This document shows positions 17,973-27,332 of a stretch of 64,000 nt of DNA, piece after piece (positions within the stretch are counted from its first letter, which is position 1; every line of letters starts with the position of its first letter). Under the pieces are notes generated by a model. That model was not told the DNA's origin and searched no databases. It saw only the letters and a program-made list of their open reading frames with translations. Source of the stretch: Methylorubrum populi (lineage in GTDB: Bacteria > Pseudomonadota > Alphaproteobacteria > Rhizobiales > Beijerinckiaceae); the NCBI GenBank assembly GCA_036946625.1, contig JAQIIU010000002.1:1378501-1442500 (forward strand). The letters are read 5' to 3'. The position numbers and the translations under genes are program-made.

Positions 17973-19583
17973 TCAATGCGCCGCCGGCGCGGCGCCGCCG
18001 AGCCGCACGTTCTTCAGGATCAGCGCCAGCGGCACGAGGCAGGCGGTCAGCACGGCGAGCACCCAGAACACGTCGATATAGGCCCAGTAGGCGACCTGGG
18101 TGGCGAGTTGCTGTCCGATCCAGGCGATGGCCTGACCCTGCGCGTCGGGGCCGGCGAACCCGTGCTGCTGGAAGTAGCGCGTCGCCTGCGACAGGGTCTG
18201 CTGATAGGCCGGGCTCGACGGATCGAGCGTATCGACCAGCCGGCTCTGGTGGAACTGGCTGCGATAGGCCAGCACGTTCTGCGCGAGCGACACGCCCATC
18301 GAGCCGCCGACGTTGCGCGCCACGTTGATCAGGGCCGAGGCCTGATCGGTCTTGTCCTTCGCCAGGCCCTCGTAGGAGGCCGAGGTCACGGACAGGAAGA
18401 TCATCGGCAGGCCGATGCCGATATAGATCCGCGACCACGCGAAGAACGAGAAGGTCGTGTCGCCGTAGATTCGGGTCAGGTCGTAGAGGCCGAGCGAGAC
18501 GATGAGCCCGCCGGTGGCGATCAGCCATTTCGGCTGGATGAAGGAGGAGACGCGGCCGATCACGAGCATCGAGATCACGGTCATGATGCCCCCCGGCCCG
18601 AGCACCAATCCCGACAGGGTGGCGGTATAGCCGTAATATTCCTGGGTGATCTGCGGAATGAACTGCGTGCTGGAGATCAGCACCGCGCCGGTGAACAGCA
18701 TCACCAGGAAGCAGGCGCTGAACTGCCGGCGTTTGAGAAGCCGCAGATCGATGACCGGGTTCTTCGCGCTCAGCAGCCACGGAATCATGGCGAGGAACGA
18801 GATCGCCGTGAGCGCGCCGAAGACGTTCATCAGCGTCGAGGTGCCGAACCAGTCCTTGCGCTGGCCCTCGTCGAGGACGACTTCGAGCGAGCCGAGGAAG
18901 GTCGCGACCAGCAGGAAGCCGACGAGATCGAAGCGCACGCCCTTCCGGCGCAGCGCCCGCCGCTCGCGCTTGGCCGCCTCGCTGTCCTCGATCAGGAAGT
19001 ACATCAGCACCAGGGCGATGACGCCGATCGGGCCGTTGATCAGGAAGCACCAGTGCCAGGAGGCGTTGTCGGAGAGCCAGCCGCCGAGCGTCGGACCGAT
19101 CACCGGTGCGACCACGATGGCGATGCCGTAGAGCGCGAAGGCCTGCCCCCGCTTCTCCGGCGGGAAGGAATCGGCCAGGATCGACTGTGCGAGCGGCGCC
19201 ATGCCGCCGCCGCCCAGCCCCTGGAGCACGCGGAAGAGCAGCAGCGATTCGAGGCTCCAGGCGAAGCCGCACAGCACCGAGGAGAGCGTGAACAGCGCCA
19301 CCGACCACAGGAAGAAGGCCTTGCGGCCGTAGCGCTTGGCCAGGAAGCTCGACGCGATCAGCGTGATCGCGTTGGCGACGAGGTAGCTCGTCACCACCCA
19401 GGCGGACTCGTCCGGCCCCACGGCGAGCGCCCCCGAGATGTAGCGCAGGGCGACGTTCGCGATCGTGGTGTCGAGCACTTCCATGAAGGTGGCGAGCGCC
19501 ACCACGAGGGCGATCGCCCAGGGGCTGTGCCCCCCGGGCGCCTTCGAGGGCGCCTTCGAGGGCGACTTGGCGTCCGCACTCAC
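17973..19583 (-). CDS. emrB: DHA2-family drug efflux permease (EmrB-like)
   Basis: Proton-driven major facilitator with 14 predicted helices, 536 residues. Family motifs: TTIANVALRYISG in helix 1, FLAKRYGRKAFF (motif A), RVLQGLGGGGMAPLAQ and GPTLGGWL (motif C). The GTG start overlaps the stop of the emrA-like gene by four bases (GTGA), so the two are translationally coupled and should form a tripartite pump with a TolC-type channel. No TolC gene is in the window. Substrates unknown. The long frame upstream of 19583 is an emrA shadow. Confidence 0.93.
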   Translation of the reverse strand: MSADAKSPSKAPSKAPGGHSPWAIALVVALATFMEVLDTTIANVALRYISGALAVGPDESAWVVTSYLVANAITLIASSFLAKRYGRKAFFLWSVALFTLSSVLCGFAWSLESLLLFRVLQGLGGGGMAPLAQSILADSFPPEKRGQAFALYGIAIVVAPVIGPTLGGWLSDNASWHWCFLINGPIGVIALVLMYFLIEDSEAAKRERRALRRKGVRFDLVGFLLVATFLGSLEVVLDEGQRKDWFGTSTLMNVFGALTAISFLAMIPWLLSAKNPVIDLRLLKRRQFSACFLVMLFTGAVLISSTQFIPQITQEYYGYTATLSGLVLGPGGIMTVISMLVIGRVSSFIQPKWLIATGGLIVSLGLYDLTRIYGDTTFSFFAWSRIYIGIGLPMIFLSVTSASYEGLAKDKTDQASALINVARNVGGSMGVSLAQNVLAYRSQFHQSRLVDTLDPSSPAYQQTLSQATRYFQQHGFAGPDAQGQAIAWIGQQLATQVAYWAYIDVFWVLAVLTACLVPLALILKNVRLGGAAPAAH

Positions 19584-20797
19584 CGCACGTGCGCCCTCGG
19601 CACGACCGACATGCCGGGACCGATCGCGATGTCGCTCGGCCACGCGTCGACCACGATCTTCACGGGAATGCGCTGGGTCACCTTCACGTAGTTGCCGGTG
19701 GCGTTCTGCGCCGGCAGCAGGCTGAAGGCGGTGCCCGAACCCGGCTGCACCGAGGCGATCCGGCCGGTGATCCTGCGGTCCGGGTAGGCGTCGATCTCGA
19801 TGTCGACGGGCTGGCCCGGCCGCATGTCGGTGATCTGCGTCTCCTTGAAGTTGGCCGTGACCCAGATGTCGTCGGGCACGAACATCGACAGGCTCTGACC
19901 GGCCTGGGCGTACTCGCCGACGCCGCCGGTGAGGCGCACCACGCGGCCCGCCTGCGCCGCCGCCACGGTCGTGTAGCCGAGGTTGAGCTGCGCTTGGTCG
20001 CGCTGCGCCTCGGCCTGGGCGAGCTGCGCCTCGGCACTGGCGCGCTGGGCCTGGAGCGAGCCGATCTGCTTCTGGGCTGCGACCACGTTCGCGTTGGCAC
20101 TCGTCAGCGCCGCCTGCCGCTGCTGCAGGGTCGAGGTCGAGGATTGCGATTGCTGGATCGTGCCGGCGCCGCGCTCGGCGAGCGTCTTGTAGCGGTCGGC
20201 GTCTTCCTGAGCGAATCGCAGCGCCGCCTGCGCGGTCTCGACCTGGGCCTTCGCGACATCGACCTGGGCCTTCTGCACCGCGATCTGCGCATCGACGTTC
20301 TCGATCGAGGCCTGCGCCGCCTGCACCTGCGCCGTGGCCTGTTCGAGCGCGACCCGGTAATCGCGCGGATCGATCTGGAACAGGGTGTCGCCCGCCTCGA
20401 CGTGCTGGTTGTCGGTCACCGGAACGGCGACGACGTAGCCGCCGACCTTGGGCGCGATGATGAAGCTGCGCGCATCGACGAAGGCGTCGTCGGTGGTCTC
20501 GTAGGGATGCAGTTCGACCAGCCAGTAGACATAGGCCGCCACGCCCAGGGCCAGCACGGCCAGGCCGCCGAGCACGAACCACCAGGGGTGACGCCGCAGC
20601 GCGTTCGGTCGCGTCTCGCCGTCCTCGCCGCCGCCGTCCTGCGTGCCCGAGTCCGGAGCCGCCCCGTCGGCCTCACGCCAGGCCTCATCGGGTTTGCGCG
20701 CCTCGGGCTTCAGATCGAGGCTATCGCGCCCGTTCTCCGCCGCGGACCGGCGCGCGGATGCGTCGGCCGGCTTGGCCCGCCGCTGATCGTCAAGCAT
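19580..20797 (-). CDS. emrA: HlyD/EmrA-type membrane fusion protein
   Basis: 405 residues. A polar cytoplasmic N-terminus of ~75 residues, one membrane helix (WFVLGGLAVLALGVAAYVYW), then the biotinyl-lipoyl segment TDDAFVDARSFIIAPKVGG, a long Gln/Ala-rich coiled-coil hairpin (about residues 145-265) and a beta-barrel ending in VKIVVDAWP. It links the EmrB-like permease to an outer-membrane channel. The ATG at 20797 has no strong ribosome site; MLDDQ is the only start that keeps a normal N-terminus. It faces the hdeD-like gene across a 240-bp divergent region. Confidence 0.92.
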   Translation of the reverse strand: MLDDQRRAKPADASARRSAAENGRDSLDLKPEARKPDEAWREADGAAPDSGTQDGGGEDGETRPNALRRHPWWFVLGGLAVLALGVAAYVYWLVELHPYETTDDAFVDARSFIIAPKVGGYVVAVPVTDNQHVEAGDTLFQIDPRDYRVALEQATAQVQAAQASIENVDAQIAVQKAQVDVAKAQVETAQAALRFAQEDADRYKTLAERGAGTIQQSQSSTSTLQQRQAALTSANANVVAAQKQIGSLQAQRASAEAQLAQAEAQRDQAQLNLGYTTVAAAQAGRVVRLTGGVGEYAQAGQSLSMFVPDDIWVTANFKETQITDMRPGQPVDIEIDAYPDRRITGRIASVQPGSGTAFSLLPAQNATGNYVKVTQRIPVKIVVDAWPSDIAIGPGMSVVPRAHVR

Positions 20798-21037
20798 CGG
20801 ACATGATTGCCGAAAGAAGGTCGGCCCTGCGGAACCGGCCTTGGAGTGAGCCCGCCTCGATTGCCCAAGACACGAAAGGCCTCCGAAGTTCCATGTCGCC
20901 CGCCTCGGTTGCATTTCCGGAAGGCCGGCCGCCGAACGGACGGAACGCGAGCATCCATGCCGCGTTGCGGGATGGATGCGGGGCGCGCCCGCCAGCGGGC
21001 CGATCCGGCCGGCCCGCCCTTGCCGGAGGAGTGCGAC

Positions 21038-21676
21038 ATGGCTGGATCGTCCGACGCGTCCGGGGAAGCGGGCAGGCAGGCGCGTCCGTCCGGCGTCCCG
21101 CTCACCGGGCCAGCACGTCTCGACGCGATGAGCACGGTGCTCGCCCGCAACTGGTGGCTCGTGGCCCTGCGCGGCGTCCTCGCCATCCTGTTCGGCCTCG
21201 TCGCCTTCGTCATGCCCGCCGCCTTCGTGCTCTCGCTGGTGCTGTTCTTCTCGGCCTACATGCTGGTCGACGGAATCTTCGCCATCGTCGCCGCGATACG
21301 GGCGGCGCAGCGCCACGACCGCTGGGGCTTCCTGCTGCTCGAAGGCCTGCTCGACATCCTCGTCGGCGTCGCGGCCTTCCTCGTACCGGCGGCAGCGGTC
21401 TGGGTCTTCGTGCTCCTCGTCGCGGCCTGGGCTCTGGTGACCGGCGGCCTGATGATCGCCGCGGCCTTCCGGCTCCACCTGCATTACGGGCGCTGGTGGC
21501 TCGGCTTCGGCGGTGCCGTCTCGGTGCTGTTCGGGATCGCGCTGCTGATCAATCCCGGCATGTCGGCGCTGGTGCTGACGTGGTGGCTCGGCGCCTACGC
21601 GGTGGCCTTCGGCGCGCTGCTGCTCGTCCTCGCCTTCCGCCTGCGCGCCCGCCACGAGGCGGCGGGCCGCCCCTGA
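21038..21676 (+). CDS. HdeD/DUF308 membrane protein
   Basis: 212 residues: ~35 polar residues, then six hydrophobic helices arranged as three pairs, with RNWWLVALRGVLAILFGLVA as the first, typical of the HdeD (acid-resistance membrane protein) family. E. coli HdeD acts in acid stress at high cell density; the role here is not known. Excellent GGAGGAG ribosome site fixes the start. Alone on the plus strand. Confidence 0.88.
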   Translation: MAGSSDASGEAGRQARPSGVPLTGPARLDAMSTVLARNWWLVALRGVLAILFGLVAFVMPAAFVLSLVLFFSAYMLVDGIFAIVAAIRAAQRHDRWGFLLLEGLLDILVGVAAFLVPAAAVWVFVLLVAAWALVTGGLMIAAAFRLHLHYGRWWLGFGGAVSVLFGIALLINPGMSALVLTWWLGAYAVAFGALLLVLAFRLRARHEAAGRP

Positions 21677-21802
21677 ACCTTCACGCCGCCGGCACCCTGC
21701 CGGAGCCTCGCTCCGAAAACCGGATCGGGGTGGAGGCTCCAGGCCCTCGTTCCTGCGTCGGCTCTCTCCGGAAAACCGGCCGCTTGCGGGATACCTCCCC
21801 GC

Positions 21803-22702
21803 TCAGCGCCCCTCCACGGGAGGCCCGGCGGCGCTGTTGCGCCGGACGGTGACGCGGTTCGGAACCTGATCCGGCTCCGGCCGCCACAGCGGCACGAGGA
21901 AGCGCAGCCAAGCGCGGGTCTCCTCGCCGCCGAGGTTGCGCTGGGCGATGTCGCGGGTGAGCAAGGTCTGGACCGTGAACTTCTCGAAGGCGTAGCCGAC
22001 CAGGGCGCCCATCGCGATCTGTCCGACGGGGCGGTAGCCCGGCCGGTTCGTCGGCAGGTCGGTCGAGCCGAAGGCGACGGCGCCGAACTGCCACTTGCCG
22101 AACCGCTTGGCCGCGGTCAGGTCGAGATTGAGGTAGTCGGAATAGTGCACGTTGGTTGGCGAGTTCTCTTGCAGCATCGTGCCGTAATGCAGGTTCGCCG
22201 TCAGGTTCCAGCCGTCGCCGACATAGCTGATCGCGAAGCGCTGGGCGATCGAGGCCGACCGGAGCGCGAACAGCGTGTCGCTCGGCCAGAAGCCGCCGAA
22301 GAAGTAGCTGACGCCGAGATTGTCGCCGATCTTCCAGGCGATCTGCGCGACCGTCAACGGCTGAGCGAGGCCTGCCTGCCAGGGGCCTTCCTGCGGGCTG
22401 ACCGCGTTGAACGGAAACGACTGGAGGAACCGCAACTGCCCGCCCAGGACCTTCCAGGGTGTCGCCCAGAGGAACACGACGAGGTTGTTGTTGCCCTGGT
22501 TGTCCCGCGGCTGCGTCCCGCGCTCGGCGAAACTCGTCGTGAGATTCATCTGAACGCCCTCCGGGACCTGCCAGCCCGTCGGAAGGCCGCCGGTGATGCC
22601 CGGCAGCGCGGCGGAACGGGCCAGCGCCGAAGAAGGGGCCCCGACCAGACAGGCACAGAGGGCGATCCGCGCGAAGCACTGCGCTTTCTGTCCAAATTTC
22701 AA
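21803..22702 (-). CDS. Outer-membrane channel-like protein (SphA / MetA_deg type)
   Basis: 299 residues with a signal peptide (FARIALCACLVGAPSSALA) followed by alternating beta-strand pattern with aromatic girdles (NNLVVFLWATPWKV, GVSYFFGGFWPS, WNLTANLHYGT), fitting the outer-membrane 'transporter' family that includes SphA and the phenol-degradation MetA group. Predicted role: uptake of hydrophobic compounds. TTG start at 22702 is supported by GGGGGAG six bases upstream. The upstream region contains repeated GATTAAAAAT boxes. No catabolic operon is next to it. Confidence 0.65.
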   Translation of the reverse strand: MKFGQKAQCFARIALCACLVGAPSSALARSAALPGITGGLPTGWQVPEGVQMNLTTSFAERGTQPRDNQGNNNLVVFLWATPWKVLGGQLRFLQSFPFNAVSPQEGPWQAGLAQPLTVAQIAWKIGDNLGVSYFFGGFWPSDTLFALRSASIAQRFAISYVGDGWNLTANLHYGTMLQENSPTNVHYSDYLNLDLTAAKRFGKWQFGAVAFGSTDLPTNRPGYRPVGQIAMGALVGYAFEKFTVQTLLTRDIAQRNLGGEETRAWLRFLVPLWRPEPDQVPNRVTVRRNSAAGPPVEGR

Positions 22703-23014
22703 TTCGCTCCCCCAACCCTTGTCCGCGTGAGCCGCCCGTCCTCGGCTCCAGCGCTCCTTGATCCAAGCACCCCCTTCATGAGGGGAAAGAAAGGGTGGAA
22801 ACAGCCAAGCCAGGACGCATCGATTGATAGATTCGCGCGCTTGTCACGAATTCCGCAGAACAGAACAGATTAAAAATATCTTCGCCCTTTTATCGAGAGC
22901 GGGATTAAAAATCATACTTCAGACGTACCAACGGCAGAGCCGATTTGGAGTGCCCCCGAAGCGCCCGGCCAACGGCGCACCCGCTCCAAATGCCCGCCAA
23001 ATGCTCGGCGGCGG
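22703..23014. promoter_or_regulatory. AT-rich control region with repeated boxes upstream of the channel gene
   Basis: Unusually AT-rich for this genome. GATTAAAAAT occurs twice as a direct repeat (22868-22877 and 22903-22912, 35 bp apart), about 165-210 bp upstream of the channel-like gene. Further out an inverted repeat ATTTGGAG/CTCCAAAT (22943-22950, 22984-22991) lies between the two genes and might terminate the BKACE gene. The protein that would bind the boxes is unknown. Confidence 0.4.
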
Positions 23015-23857
23015 TCAGGCCATGATCGCCCGCGCGGCGTCGGCATCGGCGAGCGGGCGGCCGAGCAGGCGCGCCCCTTGCGCGGCACGAAGGATCTGGG
23101 CGGCGTTGCTCTCGGCCGGGCGGCCGTCGGGAGCGAGCAGGCTGTTCTCGAAGCCGACGCGCACATGCCCGCCCAGGCCCGCCGCGACCAGGGCGCAGGC
23201 ATTCTCGCGCGGGCCGAAGGCGCAGATCGACCAGAGCGGCAGCCCCTCCCCGGCCACACCTCCGGCCACGTCGAGGAAGGGCAGCAGATCGGCGGGGGCG
23301 GAGACCTGGCCGGGGGTGTAGCGGCCGAGCACGAACAGGGGGAAATCCTGGCCCTCGCCGAGCACGCCGCGACGTTTGAGTTCGGCGTAGCGCGTGACCT
23401 CGGCCGGCTCGTAGAGGATGATCTGCAGGAAGACGCGCTCGCGCCGGGCCCAGGCGAAGAACGCCGCCGCCGCACCTTCCGCGCCCGCGTCCGGCACGAT
23501 CTCGCGCAACGCCAGCGACACCGCCTCGGGGCGCGCGGCGCGCACCACCGCCATCTGCTCCGGGCCTTCGTAGCGCCCGGCGGCCTCCGAAGTGACCTGC
23601 ACCACGAGCCGGTCGCCCACCTCGGCGCGGATCGCGGCGGTGACCGTACGATACGCCTCGGCGTCGAGGAGATGGCGGCCCTGGGCGTCGCGGACATGGA
23701 CGTGGATCAGGGCGGCGCCGGCTTCCGCGATCTCGGCGGCGGTGCGGGCGATCTCGGCCGCCGTCATCGGCAGGGCCGGATGGTCGGCCTTGGTGCGGCC
23801 GGCACCGTTGGGGGCGTTGGCGAGGATGAGCGGCGGCCAGCCGGCGGCGTCTTGCAT
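23015..23857 (-). CDS. BKACE-family beta-keto acid cleavage enzyme (DUF849)
   Basis: 280 residues, TIM-barrel family that condenses a beta-keto acid with acetyl-CoA and splits it. Seen: ILANAPNGAGRTKADHPALP near the N-terminus (the family's substrate loop), the zinc motif HVHVRD, SLALREIVPD and the C-terminal GGHVRVGFENSLLAPDG. Related enzymes include 3-keto-5-aminohexanoate cleavage enzyme and dehydrocarnitine cleavage enzyme; the acid used here is unknown. It starts 29 bp after the regulator stop, so it belongs to the dctB-dctD-like unit and perhaps to the upstream ABC importer operon. That points to catabolism of an imported compound (inference). Confidence 0.88.
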   Translation of the reverse strand: MQDAAGWPPLILANAPNGAGRTKADHPALPMTAAEIARTAAEIAEAGAALIHVHVRDAQGRHLLDAEAYRTVTAAIRAEVGDRLVVQVTSEAAGRYEGPEQMAVVRAARPEAVSLALREIVPDAGAEGAAAAFFAWARRERVFLQIILYEPAEVTRYAELKRRGVLGEGQDFPLFVLGRYTPGQVSAPADLLPFLDVAGGVAGEGLPLWSICAFGPRENACALVAAGLGGHVRVGFENSLLAPDGRPAESNAAQILRAAQGARLLGRPLADADAARAIMA

Positions 23858-23886
23858 CACGGGTTCGGTCTCTCGGTCGAAAAGAA

Positions 23887-25251
23887 TCAGTCGCCGGCGC
23901 TCAACCCGAGCCGCCGCATGCGGTCGGAGAGCGTCTTGCGCGGCAGGCCGAGCGCCCGGGCGGCCTCGGCGATGCGCTGGCCGGAGGCCTTCAGCGCGTC
24001 CTCGATGACGAGGCGCTCCACCCGGTCGAGCAGGGCGTCGAGCCCCGGCGCGGCGCCGGCGGCGCCGGCGAGGTCGGGGCCGAGGAAGCCGAGCATGGCG
24101 CGCTCGGCGGCGTTCTTCAGCTCGCGCACGTTGCCCGGCCAGTCGGCGAGCATCAGCGTGCGGCGCAGGGAGGGCGGCACCTCGATCACCGGGCGCTGGT
24201 ACTTCACCGCCGCCTGGACGAGGAAGAGCTCGAACAGGAGCGGGATGTCCTCGCGGCGCTCGCGCAGAGGGGGCAGCGTCAGGGTCACGACGTCGAGGCG
24301 GAAGAACAGGTCGCGGCGGAAGCGGCCGGCTTCCGAGAGCGCGCCGAGATCCTCCTTGGTGGCGGCCACCACCCGCAGATCGACCGGCACGCTCGCGTTC
24401 GACCCCAGCCGCTCGACCCGGCGGTCCTGGAGCACCCGCAGCAGCTTCACCTGAAGCGCGAGCGGCATGCTCTCGACCTCGTCGAGGAACAGCGTGCCGC
24501 CGCTCGCATGCTCGACCTTGCCGATGCGGCGCTTGCCCGCGCCGGTGAAGGCGCCGGCCTCGTGGCCGAACATCTCGCTCTCGAACATGCTCTCGGGGAT
24601 GGCGCCGCAATTGATCGCCACGAACGGCTTGGCCGCCCGCGCTCCCCCCTCGTGCAGGGCGCGGGCGACCTGCTCCTTGCCCGCGCCGGTCTCGCCGAGC
24701 ACCAGCACGTCGGCGGCGGCGGAACCGAGCGCGGCGACGTCCTCGCGCAGCCGCCGCATGGCCGGCGACTGGCCGACGAGGCAGCGCTCCACGGCGCTGC
24801 CGCGCGCATCGCCCCGGTCGAGGGCGTCGCGCAGGCGGCGGTTCTCCATCACCAGCGCCCGCTTCTCCAGGGCGCGGCGGACCACCTCGACGAAGGCGTC
24901 GTTGACGAAGGGTTTCTCGATGAAGTGGTAGGCGCCCTCGCGCATGACGGCGACCGCCATGGCGATGTCGCCGTGGCCGGTGACGAGCACCACCGGCAGT
25001 TCGGGATCGCGGCGTCGGATCGCGGCGAGCACTTCGAGCCCGTCGCTTCCCGGCAGGCGCACGTCGCTCACCACGACCCCGGAGAAATCGCGGCCGATCG
25101 CCGGCAGCGCCGCCTCGGCGCTGGGATAAGCCTCGACCGCCAGCCCCGCGAGCTGCAGCGCCTGCTCCATGGCGAGGCGGACCATCGCCTCGTCGTCGAT
25201 CAGCACGACCCGCGGGTGCGGGGCGTCGGGCGGCGCGGGCTCAGGAAACAT
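23887..25251 (-). CDS. dctD: Sigma-54 dependent response regulator (DctD-like)
   Basis: 454 residues. Receiver domain with phosphorylatable Asp63 (SDVRLPGSDG) and Lys in EKPFVND; AAA+ domain with Walker A GETGAGKEQ, the sigma-54 contact loop EAGAFTGA, FLDEVESM and DWPGNVRELKNA; C-terminal Fis-type helix-turn-helix (RIAEAARALGLPRKTLSDRM). All key residues are present. It overlaps the sensor gene stop by 11 bp. A sigma-54 promoter with two upstream dyads sits before the ABC importer of the same cluster and is the natural target. The name follows architecture; there is no dctA transporter here, so C4-dicarboxylates need not be the signal. Confidence 0.93.
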   Translation of the reverse strand: MFPEPAPPDAPHPRVVLIDDEAMVRLAMEQALQLAGLAVEAYPSAEAALPAIGRDFSGVVVSDVRLPGSDGLEVLAAIRRRDPELPVVLVTGHGDIAMAVAVMREGAYHFIEKPFVNDAFVEVVRRALEKRALVMENRRLRDALDRGDARGSAVERCLVGQSPAMRRLREDVAALGSAAADVLVLGETGAGKEQVARALHEGGARAAKPFVAINCGAIPESMFESEMFGHEAGAFTGAGKRRIGKVEHASGGTLFLDEVESMPLALQVKLLRVLQDRRVERLGSNASVPVDLRVVAATKEDLGALSEAGRFRRDLFFRLDVVTLTLPPLRERREDIPLLFELFLVQAAVKYQRPVIEVPPSLRRTLMLADWPGNVRELKNAAERAMLGFLGPDLAGAAGAAPGLDALLDRVERLVIEDALKASGQRIAEAARALGLPRKTLSDRMRRLGLSAGD

Positions 25252-27118
25252 GGCGCATCCTCTCCGGGCCCATCCTCTCCGGAACGGGGACTCGCGCCGC
25301 CTCCGTCGCCGCTTCCATGGCAAGGTCGAAGGCGAGACCGCCGCCGGGCATCGGCCGGGGCTGAAGCGTGGCGCCGAACTCGCGGGCGATGGCGAGCGAG
25401 ATCGGCAGGCCGAGGCCGAGCCCCTCCCCCGCCGGCTTGGTGGTGAAGAACGGATCGAAGATGCGCGCGAGCGCCGCGCGATCGAGGCCCGGCCCGTTGT
25501 CCTCGACGCTGAGCACGACGCGCCCCTCCCCCGCCCAGGCGCGCACCACAACCTCAGCCCCGGAGCGCCCCTTCACCGCGTCGAGGGCGTTGCCGACGAG
25601 GTTGACCAGCACCTGCGACAGGCGGATCGGCTCGAACACCACCCATCGCGCCGCCGGATCGAGATCGGTCGTCACCCGCGCGCCCGTGGCGCGGATGCGC
25701 GGCGACAGGATCGCGAGACTCTCGGACACGGAAGCGGCGACATCCACCGCCACCCGCTCCGTGCCCGAGCGGCGGGAGAAGCTGCGCAACTGTCCGGTGA
25801 TCTTGCCGAGCCGGTCCACCAGGGAGACGATGCGGCCCAGATTGGCCTGCGCCTCCTCGTCTCGGCCCTGGCGCAGGAAGGCGAGCGCGTTGTCGGCGAG
25901 CCCGCGCAGGGCGGCGAGCGGCTGGTTCAGTTCGTGGGTGATGCCCGCGGCCATCTGGCCCAGCGTCGCCATCTTGGCCGCCTGGACCAACTCGCCCTGC
26001 GCCTCCCGCAGGTCGCCCTCGGCGCGGGTCCGCTCCTCGATCTCGCCCGCGAGCTTGAGATTGGCCGCGCTGAGGTCGGCGGTGCGGGCCGCGACCTTTC
26101 CCTCCAGTTCGCGCTGCGCCGCGCGATTCTCCCGAACGCGCCGCAAGTGCTGGCGCCCGTACAGGCCGATCAGGCCGAGCACGACCAGCGCCAGGATCGC
26201 GCCGACCCGGGCGCTGCGCCCGGCGATCGCCACCGGCGCGGCGTCGGCAAAGAGCAGCAGCGTCCAGCCATAGGCCGGCAGCGCCTGCGCCTCGAACAGG
26301 GCGCGGATATGGGGCGCCGCCTCCGAGCGGCTGACTAGGGGCACGCCGCCGACCGTCTCCGTCCGGCCGGGGCCGATCAGGGGATAGTCGCCACGCCCGT
26401 ACTGGCGCGCCCGCTCCATGCCCACGCGGGCGGCACCATCGAGGGGCTTCGTCGCGCGGAACTTCAGGGCCGGGTCGGAAGCGAGGAAGACGATGCCGTT
26501 CCCGTCGGCCACCAGCACGCGGTCGCTGCCCTCGCGCCAGATCGCCTCCATCGGATCGAGGCTGACCTTGGTCGCCATCACGCCGCGCACCGTGCCGTCG
26601 ACGATGACGGGGGCGCTGATGAAGTAGCCGGGCACGCCGGTCAGCGTGCCGATGGCATAGAAGCGCCCGGTGCGTCCGCCGAGCGCCTCGGTGAAATAGG
26701 GGCGATAGGAAAAGTCCTGGCCGACATAGGTCTGGGACGTGGCCCAGTTCGAGGCGGCGATGGTCAGGCCGGAGGGAATCAGCAGGTAGACGACACCCGC
26801 TCCGGCCTCGCGGCTCAGCCTTTCGAGATAGGCGTTGACGACCGCGACCTGCGCGGCATCGCCGGGCGCGGCCAGCAACGCCCGCACCCGCGGGTCGAGG
26901 GCGGCGGCGGCCGGCAGAAAACCGAAGCGCTCGATGGCGCCCTCCAGGCTCTGCGCGTAGATCTCCGCCCGCTGGCGGGCATCGCCCGCGAGGCTCTCGG
27001 CCACGCGCGCCTCCGCCACCTCCCCCGCCTTGAGCACGGCGAGGACGGCCGCGACCGCCAGGGCGGCGAGGATGAGGGCGCGCGCGGCCGTGGCGCGGGG
27101 GAAGGGCATCACTCTCAT
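25241..27118 (-). CDS. dctB: DctB-like sensor histidine kinase
   Basis: 625 residues. Two membrane helices (about 12-30 and 295-315) frame a long periplasmic double-PAS/Cache sensor (YVGQDFSYRPYFTEALGG, YAIGTLTGVPGYFISAPV motif typical of DctB). Then a coiled coil, phospho-acceptor His in AGITHELNQPLAAL and a complete ATPase: NLVGNALDAV, VEDNGPGL, GLGLGLPIS. It phosphorylates the regulator encoded next, whose gene overlaps its 3' end. The R-F/Y-x-x-Y-F pattern suggests a small organic ligand, probably the importer's substrate. ATG at 27118; MPFPRA at 27109 is also possible. Confidence 0.92.
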   Translation of the reverse strand: MRVMPFPRATAARALILAALAVAAVLAVLKAGEVAEARVAESLAGDARQRAEIYAQSLEGAIERFGFLPAAAALDPRVRALLAAPGDAAQVAVVNAYLERLSREAGAGVVYLLIPSGLTIAASNWATSQTYVGQDFSYRPYFTEALGGRTGRFYAIGTLTGVPGYFISAPVIVDGTVRGVMATKVSLDPMEAIWREGSDRVLVADGNGIVFLASDPALKFRATKPLDGAARVGMERARQYGRGDYPLIGPGRTETVGGVPLVSRSEAAPHIRALFEAQALPAYGWTLLLFADAAPVAIAGRSARVGAILALVVLGLIGLYGRQHLRRVRENRAAQRELEGKVAARTADLSAANLKLAGEIEERTRAEGDLREAQGELVQAAKMATLGQMAAGITHELNQPLAALRGLADNALAFLRQGRDEEAQANLGRIVSLVDRLGKITGQLRSFSRRSGTERVAVDVAASVSESLAILSPRIRATGARVTTDLDPAARWVVFEPIRLSQVLVNLVGNALDAVKGRSGAEVVVRAWAGEGRVVLSVEDNGPGLDRAALARIFDPFFTTKPAGEGLGLGLPISLAIAREFGATLQPRPMPGGGLAFDLAMEAATEAARVPVPERMGPERMRHVS

Positions 27119-27193
27119 TGACCGGACGAGGCTTCCGTCACCCCCATCGTGAACGGCGGGCGATCAGGGAGCCTAGCATGGCAGCGTCGTGTT

Positions 27194-27271
27194 CTGGATT
27201 GCTTCGCTTCGCTCGCAATGACGGTCTGGGCCACTCTCCCGTCATTGCGAGGCGAAGCCGAAGCAATCCAG
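27194..27271. repeat. REP-like palindromic element, copy 1
   Basis: Imperfect palindrome of 78 bp: CTGGATTGCTTCGCTTCG at the left, TCATTGCGAGGCGAAGCCGA and CAATCCAG at the right, with ~16 bp of spacer. The same element lies at 33347-33430 and 54290-54369. Located between the ABC ATPase gene and dctB, inside what may be one long operon, where it could stabilise or split the transcript. Confidence 0.8.
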
Positions 27272-27332
27272 CAGCGCGACCTCGGCCGATCTCGCGCCAC
27301 GGCGGCCACCGCCGACGCGACGGCCGCAAGCC

